50,691 nt of DNA from an uncultured Clostridia bacterium (GCA_947589485.1 CANQBK010000004.1:1-50691); one strand, 5' to 3'; numbered from the stretch's first letter, positions 24,583 to 33,650 are shown. The notes: a model not told the origin generated them from the letters alone. Made by a program: numbers and translations.

Positions 24583-25206
24583 TTATTTTCCTAATAACAT
24601 TCTTGCACAGTTATAGGTTATCTCGTAAATCGACATAAACACATAGTTGACGCCTGCTTCCTCCATTGCAGTCCTTTGCTTTTCCGTCACAAACGTGTAC
24701 GGATAGATACCGAACATAAACGGGAAAAAGGTGTAGAGGAAACGTTGCTTTTCGGCGATCGGCATTTCCGGGAAATACTGCTCTAAACAGTGCATGACTG
24801 TTTTTAAGGAGTTGCCGTAAGCGATTTTAAATTCAACGAGCCGTTCGGGGCGGCTGCTGCTTTCGAGGTCGTAATGATTCATGGACATTATTTTGAGCAG
24901 TTGCGCGCGCTCTTCAAGGGAACGTGCCAATTTATCCGCAAATCCGTCCTTGGTAAGCGTTACATTTTCCGCCATGATACGGTCTAAGTCAGCGATCCAC
25001 AGCTCGTACTCCCGTTTGAGCAGAGCGAGGAAGATTTCCTCTTTCGTCTGAAAATAGTTGTAAATCGAGGTTCGGGTAAAGCTGGTGACGCTGCCAATGT
25101 CCTTTAATGTGATTTCCTTGAAGCTCTTGGTCTGATATAGCTTTTCGCAGGCATTAATAATTTCCTCTCTGCGTGCCTCTGTCAGTTCCGGTGATCCTTT
25201 TGGCAT
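24583..25206 (-). CDS. TetR/AcrR-family transcriptional regulator
   Basis: 207 aa. N-terminal TetR HTH: ARREEIINACEKLYQTKSFKEITLKDIG, TSIYNYFQTKEEIFLALLKREYELW. The C-terminal ligand domain is divergent (TetR_C-type), with RFLYTFFPFMFGIYPYTF. Likely controls the downstream CMD-ADH-flavodoxin genes and itself through the palindrome at 25398-25410. RBS AGGAGG before ATG 25206. Confidence 0.93.
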   Translation of the reverse strand: MPKGSPELTEARREEIINACEKLYQTKSFKEITLKDIGSVTSFTRTSIYNYFQTKEEIFLALLKREYELWIADLDRIMAENVTLTKDGFADKLARSLEERAQLLKIMSMNHYDLESSSRPERLVEFKIAYGNSLKTVMHCLEQYFPEMPIAEKQRFLYTFFPFMFGIYPYTFVTEKQRTAMEEAGVNYVFMSIYEITYNCARMLLGK

Positions 25207-25219
25207 CTTGTGTCCTCCT

Positions 25220-25345
25220 TATTTTTTCGCCATATAGGGTGTTGTCGATAGTACAGATGAAGCTCTCAAAATCGGGGGGTATTGTAAATTTATAGATACG
25301 GGATAAAGCGCCGGCTTGGAACCGATATTTTTCTTTATAATTCGT
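25220..25345 (-). pseudogene. Possible remnants of a flavin-reductase-like gene
   Basis: Between the promoter and tetR, two short leftward peptides read KKNIGSKPALYP and DFESFICTIDNTLYGEKI in different frames. These resemble pieces of flavin reductase-family proteins carried in similar clusters. Matches are short and judged from memory, so this is tentative. An RBS-like CGGAGG precedes the first piece. Confidence 0.25.
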
Positions 25346-25382
25346 ACCTCCGAATTTCTATTCTGACATCATGTTAATATGA

Positions 25383-25411
25383 AGTATAACACTATTCTGA
25401 CACAGTGTCAA
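25383..25411 (-). promoter_or_regulatory. Promoter and palindromic operator of the tetR operon
   Basis: Leftward TTGACA (25411-25406), 17 bp, TATACT (25388-25383). The -35 box is embedded in the palindrome TGACACAGTGTCA (25398-25410), and GTCAGAATAG recurs twice. A TetR dimer bound here would block RNA polymerase. Confidence 0.75.
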
Positions 25412-25532
25412 CACATTTTTTAAATTTTCTTCAGTCTTTCAAAAGATTTTTACATTGCACTCGTATGAGGTTACTTAGCAATGCCACGGTATTTTTTTAA
25501 TGAAAAGACTGTATGTTTATATTTTGATAAAA

Positions 25533-25568
25533 AAGTGCGGCACAGAATAGATCCTGCGCCGCGCACTT
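25533..25568 (-). terminator. Terminator after the AKR 3' fragment
   Basis: Arms AAGTGCGGC / GCCGCGCACTT (one bulge) followed leftward by TTTTTTAT. It ends the leftward AKR remnant. Confidence 0.6.
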
Positions 25569-25572
25569 CAAT

Positions 25573-25800
25573 TTACCCATATATTTCAAAAATTTTTTCA
25601 CGTTTGGACGGTCTTGATATATCCATTTGCATTGCAGTATTGTCTAAGTTATCCCGAATATGCTGCGGATTTGTGGACTTCGGAAAGATGACGTTGCCCG
25701 CCTGAATGTGCCAACGGAGAATGACTTGTACATTAATCTTGCCGTATTTCTTCGCAAGCTCGGTAAAGACCGGCTCATTTATCGGCTTCTTAAAGCAATC
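25573..25800 (-). pseudogene. 3' fragment of an aldo/keto reductase gene
   Basis: About 75 codons reading leftward: FTELAKKYGKINVQVILRWH, then GNVIFPKSTNPQHIRDN and a stop at 25573. This is the AKR C-terminal region (NVQVILRW..Q.G.V.FPKS..P.HI..N). No N-terminal part lies upstream: the sequence switches at about 25800 to the AT-rich leader of the GntR operon. The ending after IRDN is also atypical. It cannot be the other half of the 24489-24569 fragment by simple insertion, because the order on the strand is reversed. Confidence 0.85.
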
Positions 25801-25859
25801 TACTAAAAATGAGCATAAATAAGAATTTTAGTTTGATTGTGCGGAGTTTGCTTTTTGTG

Positions 25860-25907
25860 TTGACAATTGGAAAACTATATGTTATATTTGTAATGTAGTT
25901 AGCTACA
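25860..25907 (+). promoter_or_regulatory. Promoter and operator of the GntR-ABC operon
   Basis: TTGACA (25860-25865), 17 bp, TATATT (25883-25888). Start is expected near 25895, inside the inverted repeat TGTAG-TTAG-CTACA (25894-25907), a natural autoregulatory site for the YtrA-type repressor encoded next. Confidence 0.7.
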
Positions 25908-25949
25908 CTACTAACAAACCGACAAACATATAAAATGGAGGTGCTGTTT

Positions 25950-26333
25950 TTGTATGTAGATCCAAACATAGAAAAGCCGATATTCATTCAGATTGCTGAG
26001 CAAATCGAGGATTCGATTTTTACAGGTATCTTTCCCGAAGAAACACAAATTCCTTCAACAAATGAAATATCTTCTCTATTAAATATCAACCCACATACTG
26101 TACTGAAAGGTATGAATATGCTCGTAGATGAAGATATTATCTACAAAAAACGGGGTCTTGGTATGTTTGTTAGGTCGGGCGCTGTAAAAAAAATTCGGAC
26201 AAAAAGAAAAAATCGGTTTTATGAACAATATGTAGAACCACTAATCAATGAAGCTGAAAAACTGCAAATGTCAAAACAAAGTATTATTTCCTTGATAGAA
26301 AGGGGCTATAACAATGGAAGCCATACAGATTAA
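25950..26333 (+). CDS. GntR-family regulator, YtrA type
   Basis: 127 aa from TTG 25950 (GGAGG at 25936-25940 fits this; the ATG at 25935 would overlap the RBS). Winged HTH: PIFIQIAEQIEDSIFTGIFPEETQIPSTNEISSLLNINPHTVLKGM and a short C-terminal helical tail, the YtrA-subfamily layout without a large ligand domain. These repress adjacent ABC transporter genes. Overlaps the ABC gene by 20 nt. Confidence 0.92.
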   Translation: MYVDPNIEKPIFIQIAEQIEDSIFTGIFPEETQIPSTNEISSLLNINPHTVLKGMNMLVDEDIIYKKRGLGMFVRSGAVKKIRTKRKNRFYEQYVEPLINEAEKLQMSKQSIISLIERGYNNGSHTD

Positions 26334-27174
26334 GAATATAAGCAAAAAATACAAAGACGTTGTTGCTCTTGATAATGTGTCTTTCTCTTTTGAATATGGA
26401 AAGATTTACGGACTTCTGGGGAGGAACGGCGCCGGAAAATCCACGCTGATAAATATAATTGCAAACAGGATTTTTGCCGATAGTGGGAATGTATTAATTG
26501 ACGGTATTTCCGCAAAAGAGAATATAGCTATACATAACAAGATTTTTTGTATGAGCGAAGCTGATTTATACAACAGGGATTTAAAGGTGAAAGAGCATTT
26601 TAAATGGGCATCTCGATTTTATGACAGCTTTGATTCAAGCAAAGCCTTGGAAATTGCAAAACAGTATGATCTTGATATTAACAAGCGTTTCAAAGAATTG
26701 TCCGAAGGGTATCAATCAATTTTTAAACTAATTATTGCTTTATCGCTGAACGTACCCTATGTTATTTTTGACGAACCGGTATTGGGGCTGGATGCTAACC
26801 ACCGTGAGCTGTTCTATAATCTGCTTTTAAAAGAGTTTGAGGCAGGGCAACAAACCTTTATTATTGCCACTCATTTAATTGAGGAGGTCACTGAAATTAT
26901 TGAGGAAGTCGTTTTTATCGACAAAGGCAAAATTATTGTTAACGAAAGCGTCGAAACATTGCTCCAAAAGGGATACAGCGTTTCCGGCTCGATAAAGGAA
27001 GTAGACAGTTACTGTAAAGGCAGGGAAATCATCGGATATGATGAATTGGGCGGTTTGAAGATTGCTTATATAATAGGCGAGAAGCCTGCAATGTCCGAAA
27101 AAAGAAATTTACAAATCAGTACAATGACTTTGCAAAAGCTGTTTATCAAAATGACGAATGAAAGAGGTAAATGA
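26314..27174 (+). CDS. ABC transporter ATP-binding protein
   Basis: 286 aa. Walker A GLLGRNGAGKST (about 34-45), degenerate signature LSEGYQSIFKL in place of LSGGQ, Walker B VIFDEPVLGLDAN, H-loop IIATHLIEEV. Belongs to the CcmA/YtrB-like exporters coupled to GntR regulators. Partner of the permease that follows with a 4-nt overlap. Substrate unknown; relatives act in peptide or antibiotic efflux. Confidence 0.94.
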   Translation: MEAIQIKNISKKYKDVVALDNVSFSFEYGKIYGLLGRNGAGKSTLINIIANRIFADSGNVLIDGISAKENIAIHNKIFCMSEADLYNRDLKVKEHFKWASRFYDSFDSSKALEIAKQYDLDINKRFKELSEGYQSIFKLIIALSLNVPYVIFDEPVLGLDANHRELFYNLLLKEFEAGQQTFIIATHLIEEVTEIIEEVVFIDKGKIIVNESVETLLQKGYSVSGSIKEVDSYCKGREIIGYDELGGLKIAYIIGEKPAMSEKRNLQISTMTLQKLFIKMTNERGK

Positions 27175-27896
27175 ATATGATTAAACTGAAACCGGCTGTT
27201 TTGTATAATTGTTCCACTAAGATAAAACCGATTGGTATTTTTTATCTTGTTCAGTATACTATATTTGCTCTTATTTGTATTATAATTAACATTTGTACAG
27301 GGAAAAATCAGAATGGCAGTAACGGTCTTGAACTTTGTACTATCGTTTTTGTAAGCATTACGGGAGTGTTGAGTTTCAAAGAGGATTTTAAAACGCTTTT
27401 ACAAAACGGTTATACAAGAAAATACATTTTTCTGTCTACTGTATGTATGTTTGTCACAATAACGGGTTCAATGGCCATTATTGATACCGTAATAGGAAAC
27501 GTCTTACATCATTTTATTTCCGGTTACAATACTATTTTCGGTATGATGTATGGCTATGACAATCTGCTTTTAAATTGGTTGTGGCTGACGGTTGTTTATA
27601 TGTTGTTTTGCAGTCTGTTTTATTTGGCGGTGTTGGTCATAAATAAAGTCGGAAAGATGACGTCGCTCCTTATTGGCGTTGGACTTGTCGGCGTTATCCT
27701 TGTTATTGTTTCACTGTTCCGTTTTGTATTCTCTTCGGAAATCGTTAGTAATATAATGCGTTTTGTAATGAACGCAATGGGTTTTATGAATGACGGAACC
27801 CAAAATCTTCTATTCCCGATTTTGTCCTTTTTTGGCATCGGATTTGTTTTGACCGTATGTTCCTATGCAATAATCCGTCGTACAGAGTTAAATTGA
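27171..27896 (+). CDS. ABC transporter permease (6 TM)
   Basis: 241 aa with about six hydrophobic segments (near 17-40, 55-70, 85-105, 115-150, 155-185, 210-235). No recognisable catalytic domain; typical membrane subunit of a two-component GntR-type ABC exporter. ATG overlaps the ATPase stop (ATGA). Ends the operon; 27897-28111 is AT-rich with no gene seen. Confidence 0.85.
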   Translation: MNMIKLKPAVLYNCSTKIKPIGIFYLVQYTIFALICIIINICTGKNQNGSNGLELCTIVFVSITGVLSFKEDFKTLLQNGYTRKYIFLSTVCMFVTITGSMAIIDTVIGNVLHHFISGYNTIFGMMYGYDNLLLNWLWLTVVYMLFCSLFYLAVLVINKVGKMTSLLIGVGLVGVILVIVSLFRFVFSSEIVSNIMRFVMNAMGFMNDGTQNLLFPILSFFGIGFVLTVCSYAIIRRTELN

Positions 27897-28111
27897 CAAT
27901 ATGAATTATTTCAATTAGATCTTATGGTGCAGATTGCATAAAATATTAGTGTAATAATTTAAACCGACTTTTCAAAAAAACTTGATGTACGGTACAGAAA
28001 TAGAGTATTATAATATTGACGGTAATCTCACAAAAAGTTTGATTCGTAAAGCGGCCGAAAATGGAATGTATCAAAGATATGGATACAAAAACGGAAAGGA
28101 GCGTGAACGGC

Positions 28112-29008
28112 GTGTATAAGCCACAGCTTGAAACTTTTATTAAAGTTGCAGATGCGGGCAGCTTTAACAAGGCGGCGGAAAATTCTTACATAACTCCCAC
28201 AGCGGTTATAAAACAAATAAATCTTTTTGAAGATGAAATCGGCGTTAAATTGTTTAATCGCAATCATAGGGGGCTTTCGCTGACAGCCGCAGGACAGTCA
28301 CTCTATAAGGACGCAAAATACATTATTGAATACAGCAAAGACGCCGTTCAGCGTGCTAAAAATGTCACAATTGAGGAAAGCTGTATTGTGCGGATAGGTA
28401 CATCTCCTATGACGCCGGCACAGCTTTTGACGAACCTTTGGCCCCGTATACATAAGTATTGTTCGGACATCAGCTTTCAGCTTGTACCGTTTGAGAATAC
28501 TCCGGAAAACGCCAGGGAAATTCTAAAAAATCTTGGTGATAAAATCGACGTAGTTGCGGGCATTTTTGATGAAACTATGCTGAAACTGCGTGAATGTGCG
28601 GGCTTTGAAATCTCAAAGGAGCAAATTTGCTGTGCCGTTTCCATATCTCACCCGCTTGCGGAAAAGGAAAGATTAAAAATCACGGATTTATACGGGGAAC
28701 ATCTAATGATTATGCACAGAGGTTGGAGCCGTTATATGGACGAAATTCGTGACGATTTGACTGCCCACCATCAACAGATTATGCTGGAAACCTTTGACTT
28801 TTACAATGTGGAAGCCTTTAACCGATGTGAACGTGAAAAGAAAGTCCTGCCTGTTATCGGCAAGTGGTCGTGTATTCACCCTATGATGAAAGTGATCCCT
28901 GTAGAATGGGACTATTCGATTCCGTTTGGTATTCTGTATCCGCCTGTTCCGTCACCTATGCTGACACGCTTTTTAGATGCGGTACGTCAGGTTACGGATA
29001 AATTATAA
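28112..29008 (+). CDS. LysR-family transcriptional regulator
   Basis: 298 aa from GTG 28112 (AAAGGAG 10 nt upstream; an ATG at 28061 lacks an RBS). N-terminal LysR HTH: YKPQLETFIKVADAGSFNKAAENSYITPTAVIKQINLFEDEIGVKLFNR; then a periplasmic-binding-protein-like effector domain. LysR regulators usually control a divergent neighbour, but none is divergent here; the next leftward unit is the ABC operon on the same strand. Target unknown. Confidence 0.93.
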   Translation: MYKPQLETFIKVADAGSFNKAAENSYITPTAVIKQINLFEDEIGVKLFNRNHRGLSLTAAGQSLYKDAKYIIEYSKDAVQRAKNVTIEESCIVRIGTSPMTPAQLLTNLWPRIHKYCSDISFQLVPFENTPENAREILKNLGDKIDVVAGIFDETMLKLRECAGFEISKEQICCAVSISHPLAEKERLKITDLYGEHLMIMHRGWSRYMDEIRDDLTAHHQQIMLETFDFYNVEAFNRCEREKKVLPVIGKWSCIHPMMKVIPVEWDYSIPFGILYPPVPSPMLTRFLDAVRQVTDKL

Positions 29009-29091
29009 TCGGTTATAACCTTTGGGGAACATTCCCGATGGCTATATTTTCACAGCTTGAGTTATTTGAAAAGCAAAAAAATAAAAAATAC

Positions 29092-29120
29092 TTGCATTAA
29101 TTCGGCTTATGTGTTATAAT
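29092..29120 (+). promoter_or_regulatory. Promoter of rpsB-tsf
   Basis: TTGCAT (29092-29097), 17 bp, TATAAT (29115-29120); start near 29127, leaving a leader of about 93 nt before rpsB. Confidence 0.8.
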
Positions 29121-29137
29121 TCATAGCGCAGTACACA

Positions 29138-29191
29138 CGTCGGCGTTTTTGTTAGGTGTATCGCAGGATATGTTTTGATTGTGCGCCGACG
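29138..29191 (+). promoter_or_regulatory. Structured rpsB leader (possible S2 autoregulatory site)
   Basis: CGTCGGCG (29138-29145) pairs perfectly with CGCCGACG (29184-29191), closing a 38-nt loop just before the AAGGAGG RBS. S2 often represses its own rpsB-tsf mRNA through a leader structure; placement fits but the motif was not matched to a known family. Confidence 0.55.
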
Positions 29192-29219
29192 GAGGAAAAA
29201 CCTAAGGAGGATATTTAAA

Positions 29220-29954
29220 ATGGCATCAGTAGTATCAATGAAACAGCTTTTGGAGGCAGGTGTTCATTTCGGACATCTTACAAAAAGATGGAACCCGAAA
29301 ATGGCTCCGTATATTTTTACCGAAAGAAACGGTATATATATTATTGACCTTCAAAAAACAGTAAAAAAACTGGAAGAGGCTTACAGCTTTGTTCGTGAGC
29401 TTTCTGCGGAGGGTAAGTCAATACTCTTTGTCGGAACCAAAAAGCAGGCTCAGGATTCGGTTAAGGAAGAGGCTCTTCGTGCAGGCGCTTATTATGTAAA
29501 CGCAAGATGGCTCGGCGGTATGCTGACAAACTTTACAACTATTCGCCGCAGAATAGAAAGACTTAAACAGCTCCGCACAATGGAAACGGACGGAACATTC
29601 GATCTTCTTCCCAAAAAAGAGGTTATCAAGCTCAATCTTGAAATAGAGAAGCTCGAAAAATTCCTTGGCGGCATTAAGGATATGAAAGAAATTCCGGGCG
29701 CATTATTTATAGTAGATCCGCGCAAAGAGAGAATTGCCGTTGCCGAAGCTAAAAAGCTCGGTATACCGATTGTTGCAATAGTGGATACAAACTGCGATCC
29801 CGATGAGATCGATTATGTAATTCCCGGCAATGACGACGCTATCCGTGCCGTAAAGCTCATTTCGAGTGCGATAGCAAACGCTGTTATTGAGGGTAACGAA
29901 GGTAAAATGGGAGCGGCAGCCGAGGAAGAAACCGAGACTGAAGCTGAGGAATAA
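29220..29954 (+). CDS. rpsB: Ribosomal protein S2
   Basis: 244 aa from ATG 29220 (AAGGAGG upstream; a GTG-started extension to 29175 falls in the leader). Full S2: [75 protein letters not shown]. Acidic C-tail typical of the family. Component of the 30S subunit; co-transcribed with tsf. Confidence 0.97.
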   Translation: MASVVSMKQLLEAGVHFGHLTKRWNPKMAPYIFTERNGIYIIDLQKTVKKLEEAYSFVRELSAEGKSILFVGTKKQAQDSVKEEALRAGAYYVNARWLGGMLTNFTTIRRRIERLKQLRTMETDGTFDLLPKKEVIKLNLEIEKLEKFLGGIKDMKEIPGALFIVDPRKERIAVAEAKKLGIPIVAIVDTNCDPDEIDYVIPGNDDAIRAVKLISSAIANAVIEGNEGKMGAAAEEETETEAEE

Positions 29955-29970
29955 CTTAACATAACAGAAT

Positions 29971-29999
29971 ACCCGCAAAATAATTTGCGGGTATAATTT
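29971..29999 (+). terminator. Attenuator hairpin between rpsB and tsf
   Basis: ACCCGCAAA/TTTGCGGGT (29971-29979/29984-29992), 4-nt loop, then ATAATTTTT. Likely a partial terminator that tunes the EF-Ts to S2 ratio. Confidence 0.6.
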
Positions 30000-30021
30000 T
30001 TGAATATGGAGGTAATTAAAA

Positions 30022-30930
30022 ATGGCTTTTACAGCTAAAGATGTTATGGCATTGAGAGAAAGAACAGGCTGCGGTATGATGGACTGCAAAAAGGCTCTTA
30101 CTCAAACCGATGGTGATATGGATAAGGCAATTGATGTTCTGAGAGAACAGGGTCTTGCAAAGGCTGCAAAAAAAGCGTCGAGAATTGCTGCCGAGGGCGT
30201 GGCTTATGCCTGCACAAATGATGATAATACGGTAGGAGTTGCCCTTGAGGTAAATGCGGAAACGGATTTTGTTGCAAAAAATGCTGATTTCCAAGCATTC
30301 GTAAAGACGGTTGCCGAAACCGTTATGAACGAAAATCCTTCAGATGTTGACGAGCTTCTTACCAAGACTGCCGTAGGCACTGATATGACGGTTGCAGACC
30401 TTCTTCGTGAAAAGATTCAAACCATAGGCGAGAACATTATTATCCGCCGCTTTAAACGTTATGAGGGAAATGTTGCAACATATATTCATGCAGGCGGAAA
30501 AATTGCCGTAATGGTAAAATTTGATACAGATGTTGCTGATAAGGACGGATTCAAAGTATATGCAAAGGATATTGCAATGCAGGTTGCTGCCGCAGCTCCG
30601 TCTTACCTCAACAAGGAGCAGGTTCCCGCAGAAACGATAGAACACGAAAAGAAGATTATGACCGAGCAGGTTGTCAATGACGGTAAACCCGCAGCTATTG
30701 CCGAAAAAATCGTTATGGGTAAAATCGGTAAATACTATGAGGAAAACTGCCTTGTTAATCAGGTATTTGTAAAAGACAACAAGATGAAAGTTGACGGATA
30801 TACGGCTCAGACGGCAAAAGCTCTTGGCGGTTATATTAATATTGTTGATTATGTACGTTTTGAAAAGGGAGAGGGTCTTGAAAAACGTAATGACGACTTT
30901 GCTGCAGAGGTCGCAAATATGGTTAAGTAA
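30022..30930 (+). CDS. tsf: Elongation factor Ts
   Basis: 302 aa. UBA-like N-terminus LRERTGCGMMDCKKAL and EQGLAKAAKKASRIAAEG, then NAETDFVAKN, the EF-Tu-contacting motif, and core domains with GENIIIRRFKRY and YIHAGGKIAVMV. Catalyses GDP release from EF-Tu during translation. Normal length; second gene of the rpsB operon. Confidence 0.97.
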   Translation: MAFTAKDVMALRERTGCGMMDCKKALTQTDGDMDKAIDVLREQGLAKAAKKASRIAAEGVAYACTNDDNTVGVALEVNAETDFVAKNADFQAFVKTVAETVMNENPSDVDELLTKTAVGTDMTVADLLREKIQTIGENIIIRRFKRYEGNVATYIHAGGKIAVMVKFDTDVADKDGFKVYAKDIAMQVAAAAPSYLNKEQVPAETIEHEKKIMTEQVVNDGKPAAIAEKIVMGKIGKYYEENCLVNQVFVKDNKMKVDGYTAQTAKALGGYINIVDYVRFEKGEGLEKRNDDFAAEVANMVK

Positions 30931-31025
30931 TTTAACTCAATATTGTTTTGTTAATATCTTTATTTTGACTTATGCTCGATTTTAAATGTTTTTGGCAGAT
31001 AGAAAAATGAATCAATTATAAATAT

Positions 31026-31057
31026 AAGCGACAGCATAATTTGCTGCCGCTTGTATT
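31026..31057 (+). terminator. Terminator downstream of tsf
   Basis: AAGCGACAGCA/TGCTGCCGCTT stem (31026-31036/31042-31052, one mismatch) followed by GTATTTTC. Closest terminator for rpsB-tsf. Confidence 0.65.
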
Positions 31058-31066
31058 TTCGTATTA

Positions 31067-31109
31067 AAAAAGCACTTGATTAAGGGCATTGCCTTTTCAA
31101 GTGCTTTTT
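31067..31109. terminator. Bidirectional terminator between tsf and GH3 gene
   Basis: 13-bp perfect arms AAAAAGCACTTGA/TCAAGTGCTTTTT (31067-31079/31097-31109), so both strands end in a T-run. Confidence 0.85.
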
Positions 31110-31139
31110 ATATTGTTGTCTATATGGTTTTTAAGGCAT

Positions 31140-32852
31140 TTAACGCGGTGATATTTTCTTAAGCTCGTCAAATTCCTCTTGCAGACCAAAGAAAAATTTT
31201 CTCTGCATTTCGTTGGAAATTACGTTTACGGGTTTTAGCTGTCCCACAGAATATCCTTTCATAAGCATTAAATCACGGTAGAGAAGATATGTTTCCGGCT
31301 GCAGGAACAGAACTTCTGTCGGTTTGCATAATCCTTTCTTTACCTTATCGCCCATTGACGGATTCGCCTTTGCGAGATTTGCTTCAAGCGAGTCCCGCAG
31401 TGCTTCTTTGGTCAAACTCTCCGGAATTTTTGCAATTTCCATAAGATATACATAACGTGTATTGTCCGTATCGGGATAAATCGAGCAGTCGATTAAGTCA
31501 AATCCGCATTCGTCCGCAGTATCTTCAGCCGCACGGCGCAGAGCGATTTCCGTTGTTTTTTCACCCATAAGACTTACTGTTTTATCCGTGCGGTACTGAT
31601 ATTCTATTGTGGGAGTGTTGTTATATTTTCCAGTAATGAGGAATACGTCTTTCATTCTGTATCGGTAGAAACCGGACAAATTTGTAATAACAAGCTCATA
31701 TTTTTTGCCAACCTCCAGTTCGTCAAGGAGCTTAATATTGTTAAGGTCGGGCTCGTCATCCGTTATTTCAATAAATTCGTAGAAATTTGATTCCGGTATA
31801 ATCACGGAATTGAAGTTGTCAAATTCAAACGCCTCCGAGAAAATACCCTCAGAAGGGGCTACACCCCTGGAAAAAATTGATACTGTCGGACCTGTGTAAC
31901 GCTCACGGCATTTTTTCCAGTATTCTTTAAATGTGCCTGTCACCGCACCGTTAAAGTATTGCATATTCGGCCATACCTTAGGTATGAACGGCTCGTCAAA
32001 GCCCTGTTCAAATATAGCTCGAAGCTCTTTTGCGCGTTCCGGCATCGGCTTGACTTTTGCTTCCATTATTTCACGCAGTCCGTCGGCTAAATCAATAGAC
32101 GAATCAATCGTGCCTTTTCTAATATCTTCAACTAACAGCTCCCAGTTATCCTCAATATAGCGCAGCACTTCAAGTGCAAAGCTGCAGAATGAAAATGTTA
32201 CGGCCTCCGTATCAGGGTCAACAAGAGCGAATCTTGCGTGCAGATGACGTGTGTTTGTACCGGGAGATGCAAAATTAGCCTCTTTCGGGGAGGTATTTAC
32301 CTTTTCCCAGTAAGGAACGGAAGCAAGCACCGCCGTATCCGAGAACGCCGCATACGGCAAACCGTCCGGTTGAATATTAAGATTTTCGTTCGGCTGTATA
32401 ACGGACATACGTCTTCCTTTTCCCAAGTTAGGCTTTGCTTCAGCCATAACAGCCATTTCGTATCCCGACACATAGCTCATAAACAAATTGCGGCTTACAG
32501 TCGTCATCGGGACTTTTTTCGGTATACCTACGGTTCCCGAAGATTTATTGTAAAGCGCCAACTCGTAACTCGTGATAAGATTGCGTTCGCCCTTTTGGCT
32601 CATACGCTCAATGTATGGTACGTAAGTATCGTAAGTGGAAAGAGGTACGTTTTTACGGTATGAATCTATGGAATCAATCTCCGCAAAATTGTATTTTTTC
32701 CCGTATTCCGTATCCTTGTTGTCCTCTAAAATTTTCTTTAGAAATTCCCTTTGTGTACGCATTGGGTCTTTCGTAATTCTTTCGAGTTTTTCCCTAATCG
32801 GTTTTCCTGCCTTCATACCCGATTGAATAGATGCTTTTGTTATTTCGCTCAT
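31140..32852 (-). CDS. GH3-family acyl-adenylating enzyme
   Basis: 570 aa. GH3 auxin-responsive-promoter family of the ANL superfamily: N-terminal helices, QREFLKKILEDNKDTEYGKKYNF, phosphate-binding YNKSSGTVGIPKKVPMT (res about 104-120), FSRGVAPSEGIFSE, ITNLSGFYRYRMKDVFLITGK and GEKTTE. Plant GH3 enzymes adenylate and conjugate acyl acids such as auxin or jasmonate with amino acids; the bacterial substrate is unknown. No signal peptide. Single gene between convergent and divergent neighbours, so context gives no pathway. Complete length. Confidence 0.92.
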   Translation of the reverse strand: MSEITKASIQSGMKAGKPIREKLERITKDPMRTQREFLKKILEDNKDTEYGKKYNFAEIDSIDSYRKNVPLSTYDTYVPYIERMSQKGERNLITSYELALYNKSSGTVGIPKKVPMTTVSRNLFMSYVSGYEMAVMAEAKPNLGKGRRMSVIQPNENLNIQPDGLPYAAFSDTAVLASVPYWEKVNTSPKEANFASPGTNTRHLHARFALVDPDTEAVTFSFCSFALEVLRYIEDNWELLVEDIRKGTIDSSIDLADGLREIMEAKVKPMPERAKELRAIFEQGFDEPFIPKVWPNMQYFNGAVTGTFKEYWKKCRERYTGPTVSIFSRGVAPSEGIFSEAFEFDNFNSVIIPESNFYEFIEITDDEPDLNNIKLLDELEVGKKYELVITNLSGFYRYRMKDVFLITGKYNNTPTIEYQYRTDKTVSLMGEKTTEIALRRAAEDTADECGFDLIDCSIYPDTDNTRYVYLMEIAKIPESLTKEALRDSLEANLAKANPSMGDKVKKGLCKPTEVLFLQPETYLLYRDLMLMKGYSVGQLKPVNVISNEMQRKFFFGLQEEFDELKKISPR

Positions 32853-33176
32853 TTTCTATCTCCTTTTCTTATTTCTTTTATTGGCGGCTGTGGCTTTAAA
32901 AACATAAAATCAGAAATATTGTTTTGCGCGGCTGATTTAATATATATTAAAATATCATATTTATATGGGAAAATCAATGATTTTTTACGGCAGTTATACT
33001 CCGTGTACAATACATTCGTATTGCCGTATTCGGTTTGCAGGCAGTGTTGTTTTTTTGATATAAGCGTGATATTATTATTTTACAGAAACGAACTTACGGC
33101 TTAGATAAAGGCGAAAAATACGGTGTTGGGCAAAAATATTTTTTGTCGAAGGTCAAAAAGATAATTTAATATACGT

Positions 33177-33204
33177 TTGAATTACAGCAAAAATAATATA
33201 CAAT
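33177..33204 (+). promoter_or_regulatory. Promoter of the Rrf2-type gene
   Basis: TTGAAT (33177-33182), 16 bp, TACAAT (33199-33204). The intergenic stretch 32853-33224 is otherwise AT-rich; a leftward TTGATT near 32976 may begin a GH3 promoter. No gene seen in it. Confidence 0.5.
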
Positions 33205-33224
33205 ACTGCAAAGAGGTGTTTATT

Positions 33225-33650
33225 ATGAAGATTACGTCAAGATTCACCGTGGCGGTTCATACTCTGCTTGCGATTTATGTTCTCGGAAAGGATTATAAAA
33301 TGACGTCGGATTTTATTGCATCGAGCGTTAACGTAAATCCTGTTGTGATACGGCGCACGCTTTCGAGTTTAAAGGCGGCGGGAATAATAGACGTTAAAGC
33401 CGGAAGCGGCGGCGCTATGCCCGTAAAGAATGCGGACGATATTACTCTTTACGAAATTTATACGGCGGTTGACTGCGTGGAGGGCAGCCTGTTTAATTTT
33501 CACGAAAATCCGAACCCAAAATGTCCGGTCGGAAAAAATATACACGCGGTGCTTGACTCGCACCTTGCAGACGCTCAGGCGGCACTGGAAAATAAGTTAA
33601 AAAGTGTGACGCTTTCCGATTTAATGAAGCAGTTAAACATATTGATATAA
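33225..33650 (+). CDS. Rrf2-family transcriptional regulator (YwnA-like)
   Basis: 141 aa from ATG 33225 (AGAGGTG RBS). Winged HTH MKITSRFTVAVHTLLAIYVLG, TSDFIASSVNVNPVVIRRTLSSLKAAGIIDVKAGSGGA. Lacks the three-cysteine FeS cluster of IscR/NsrR; only two cysteines (VDCVEG, KCPVG), as in YwnA-type redox or thiol-sensing members. Probably regulates the following cupin gene and itself. Confidence 0.92.
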   Translation: MKITSRFTVAVHTLLAIYVLGKDYKMTSDFIASSVNVNPVVIRRTLSSLKAAGIIDVKAGSGGAMPVKNADDITLYEIYTAVDCVEGSLFNFHENPNPKCPVGKNIHAVLDSHLADAQAALENKLKSVTLSDLMKQLNILI

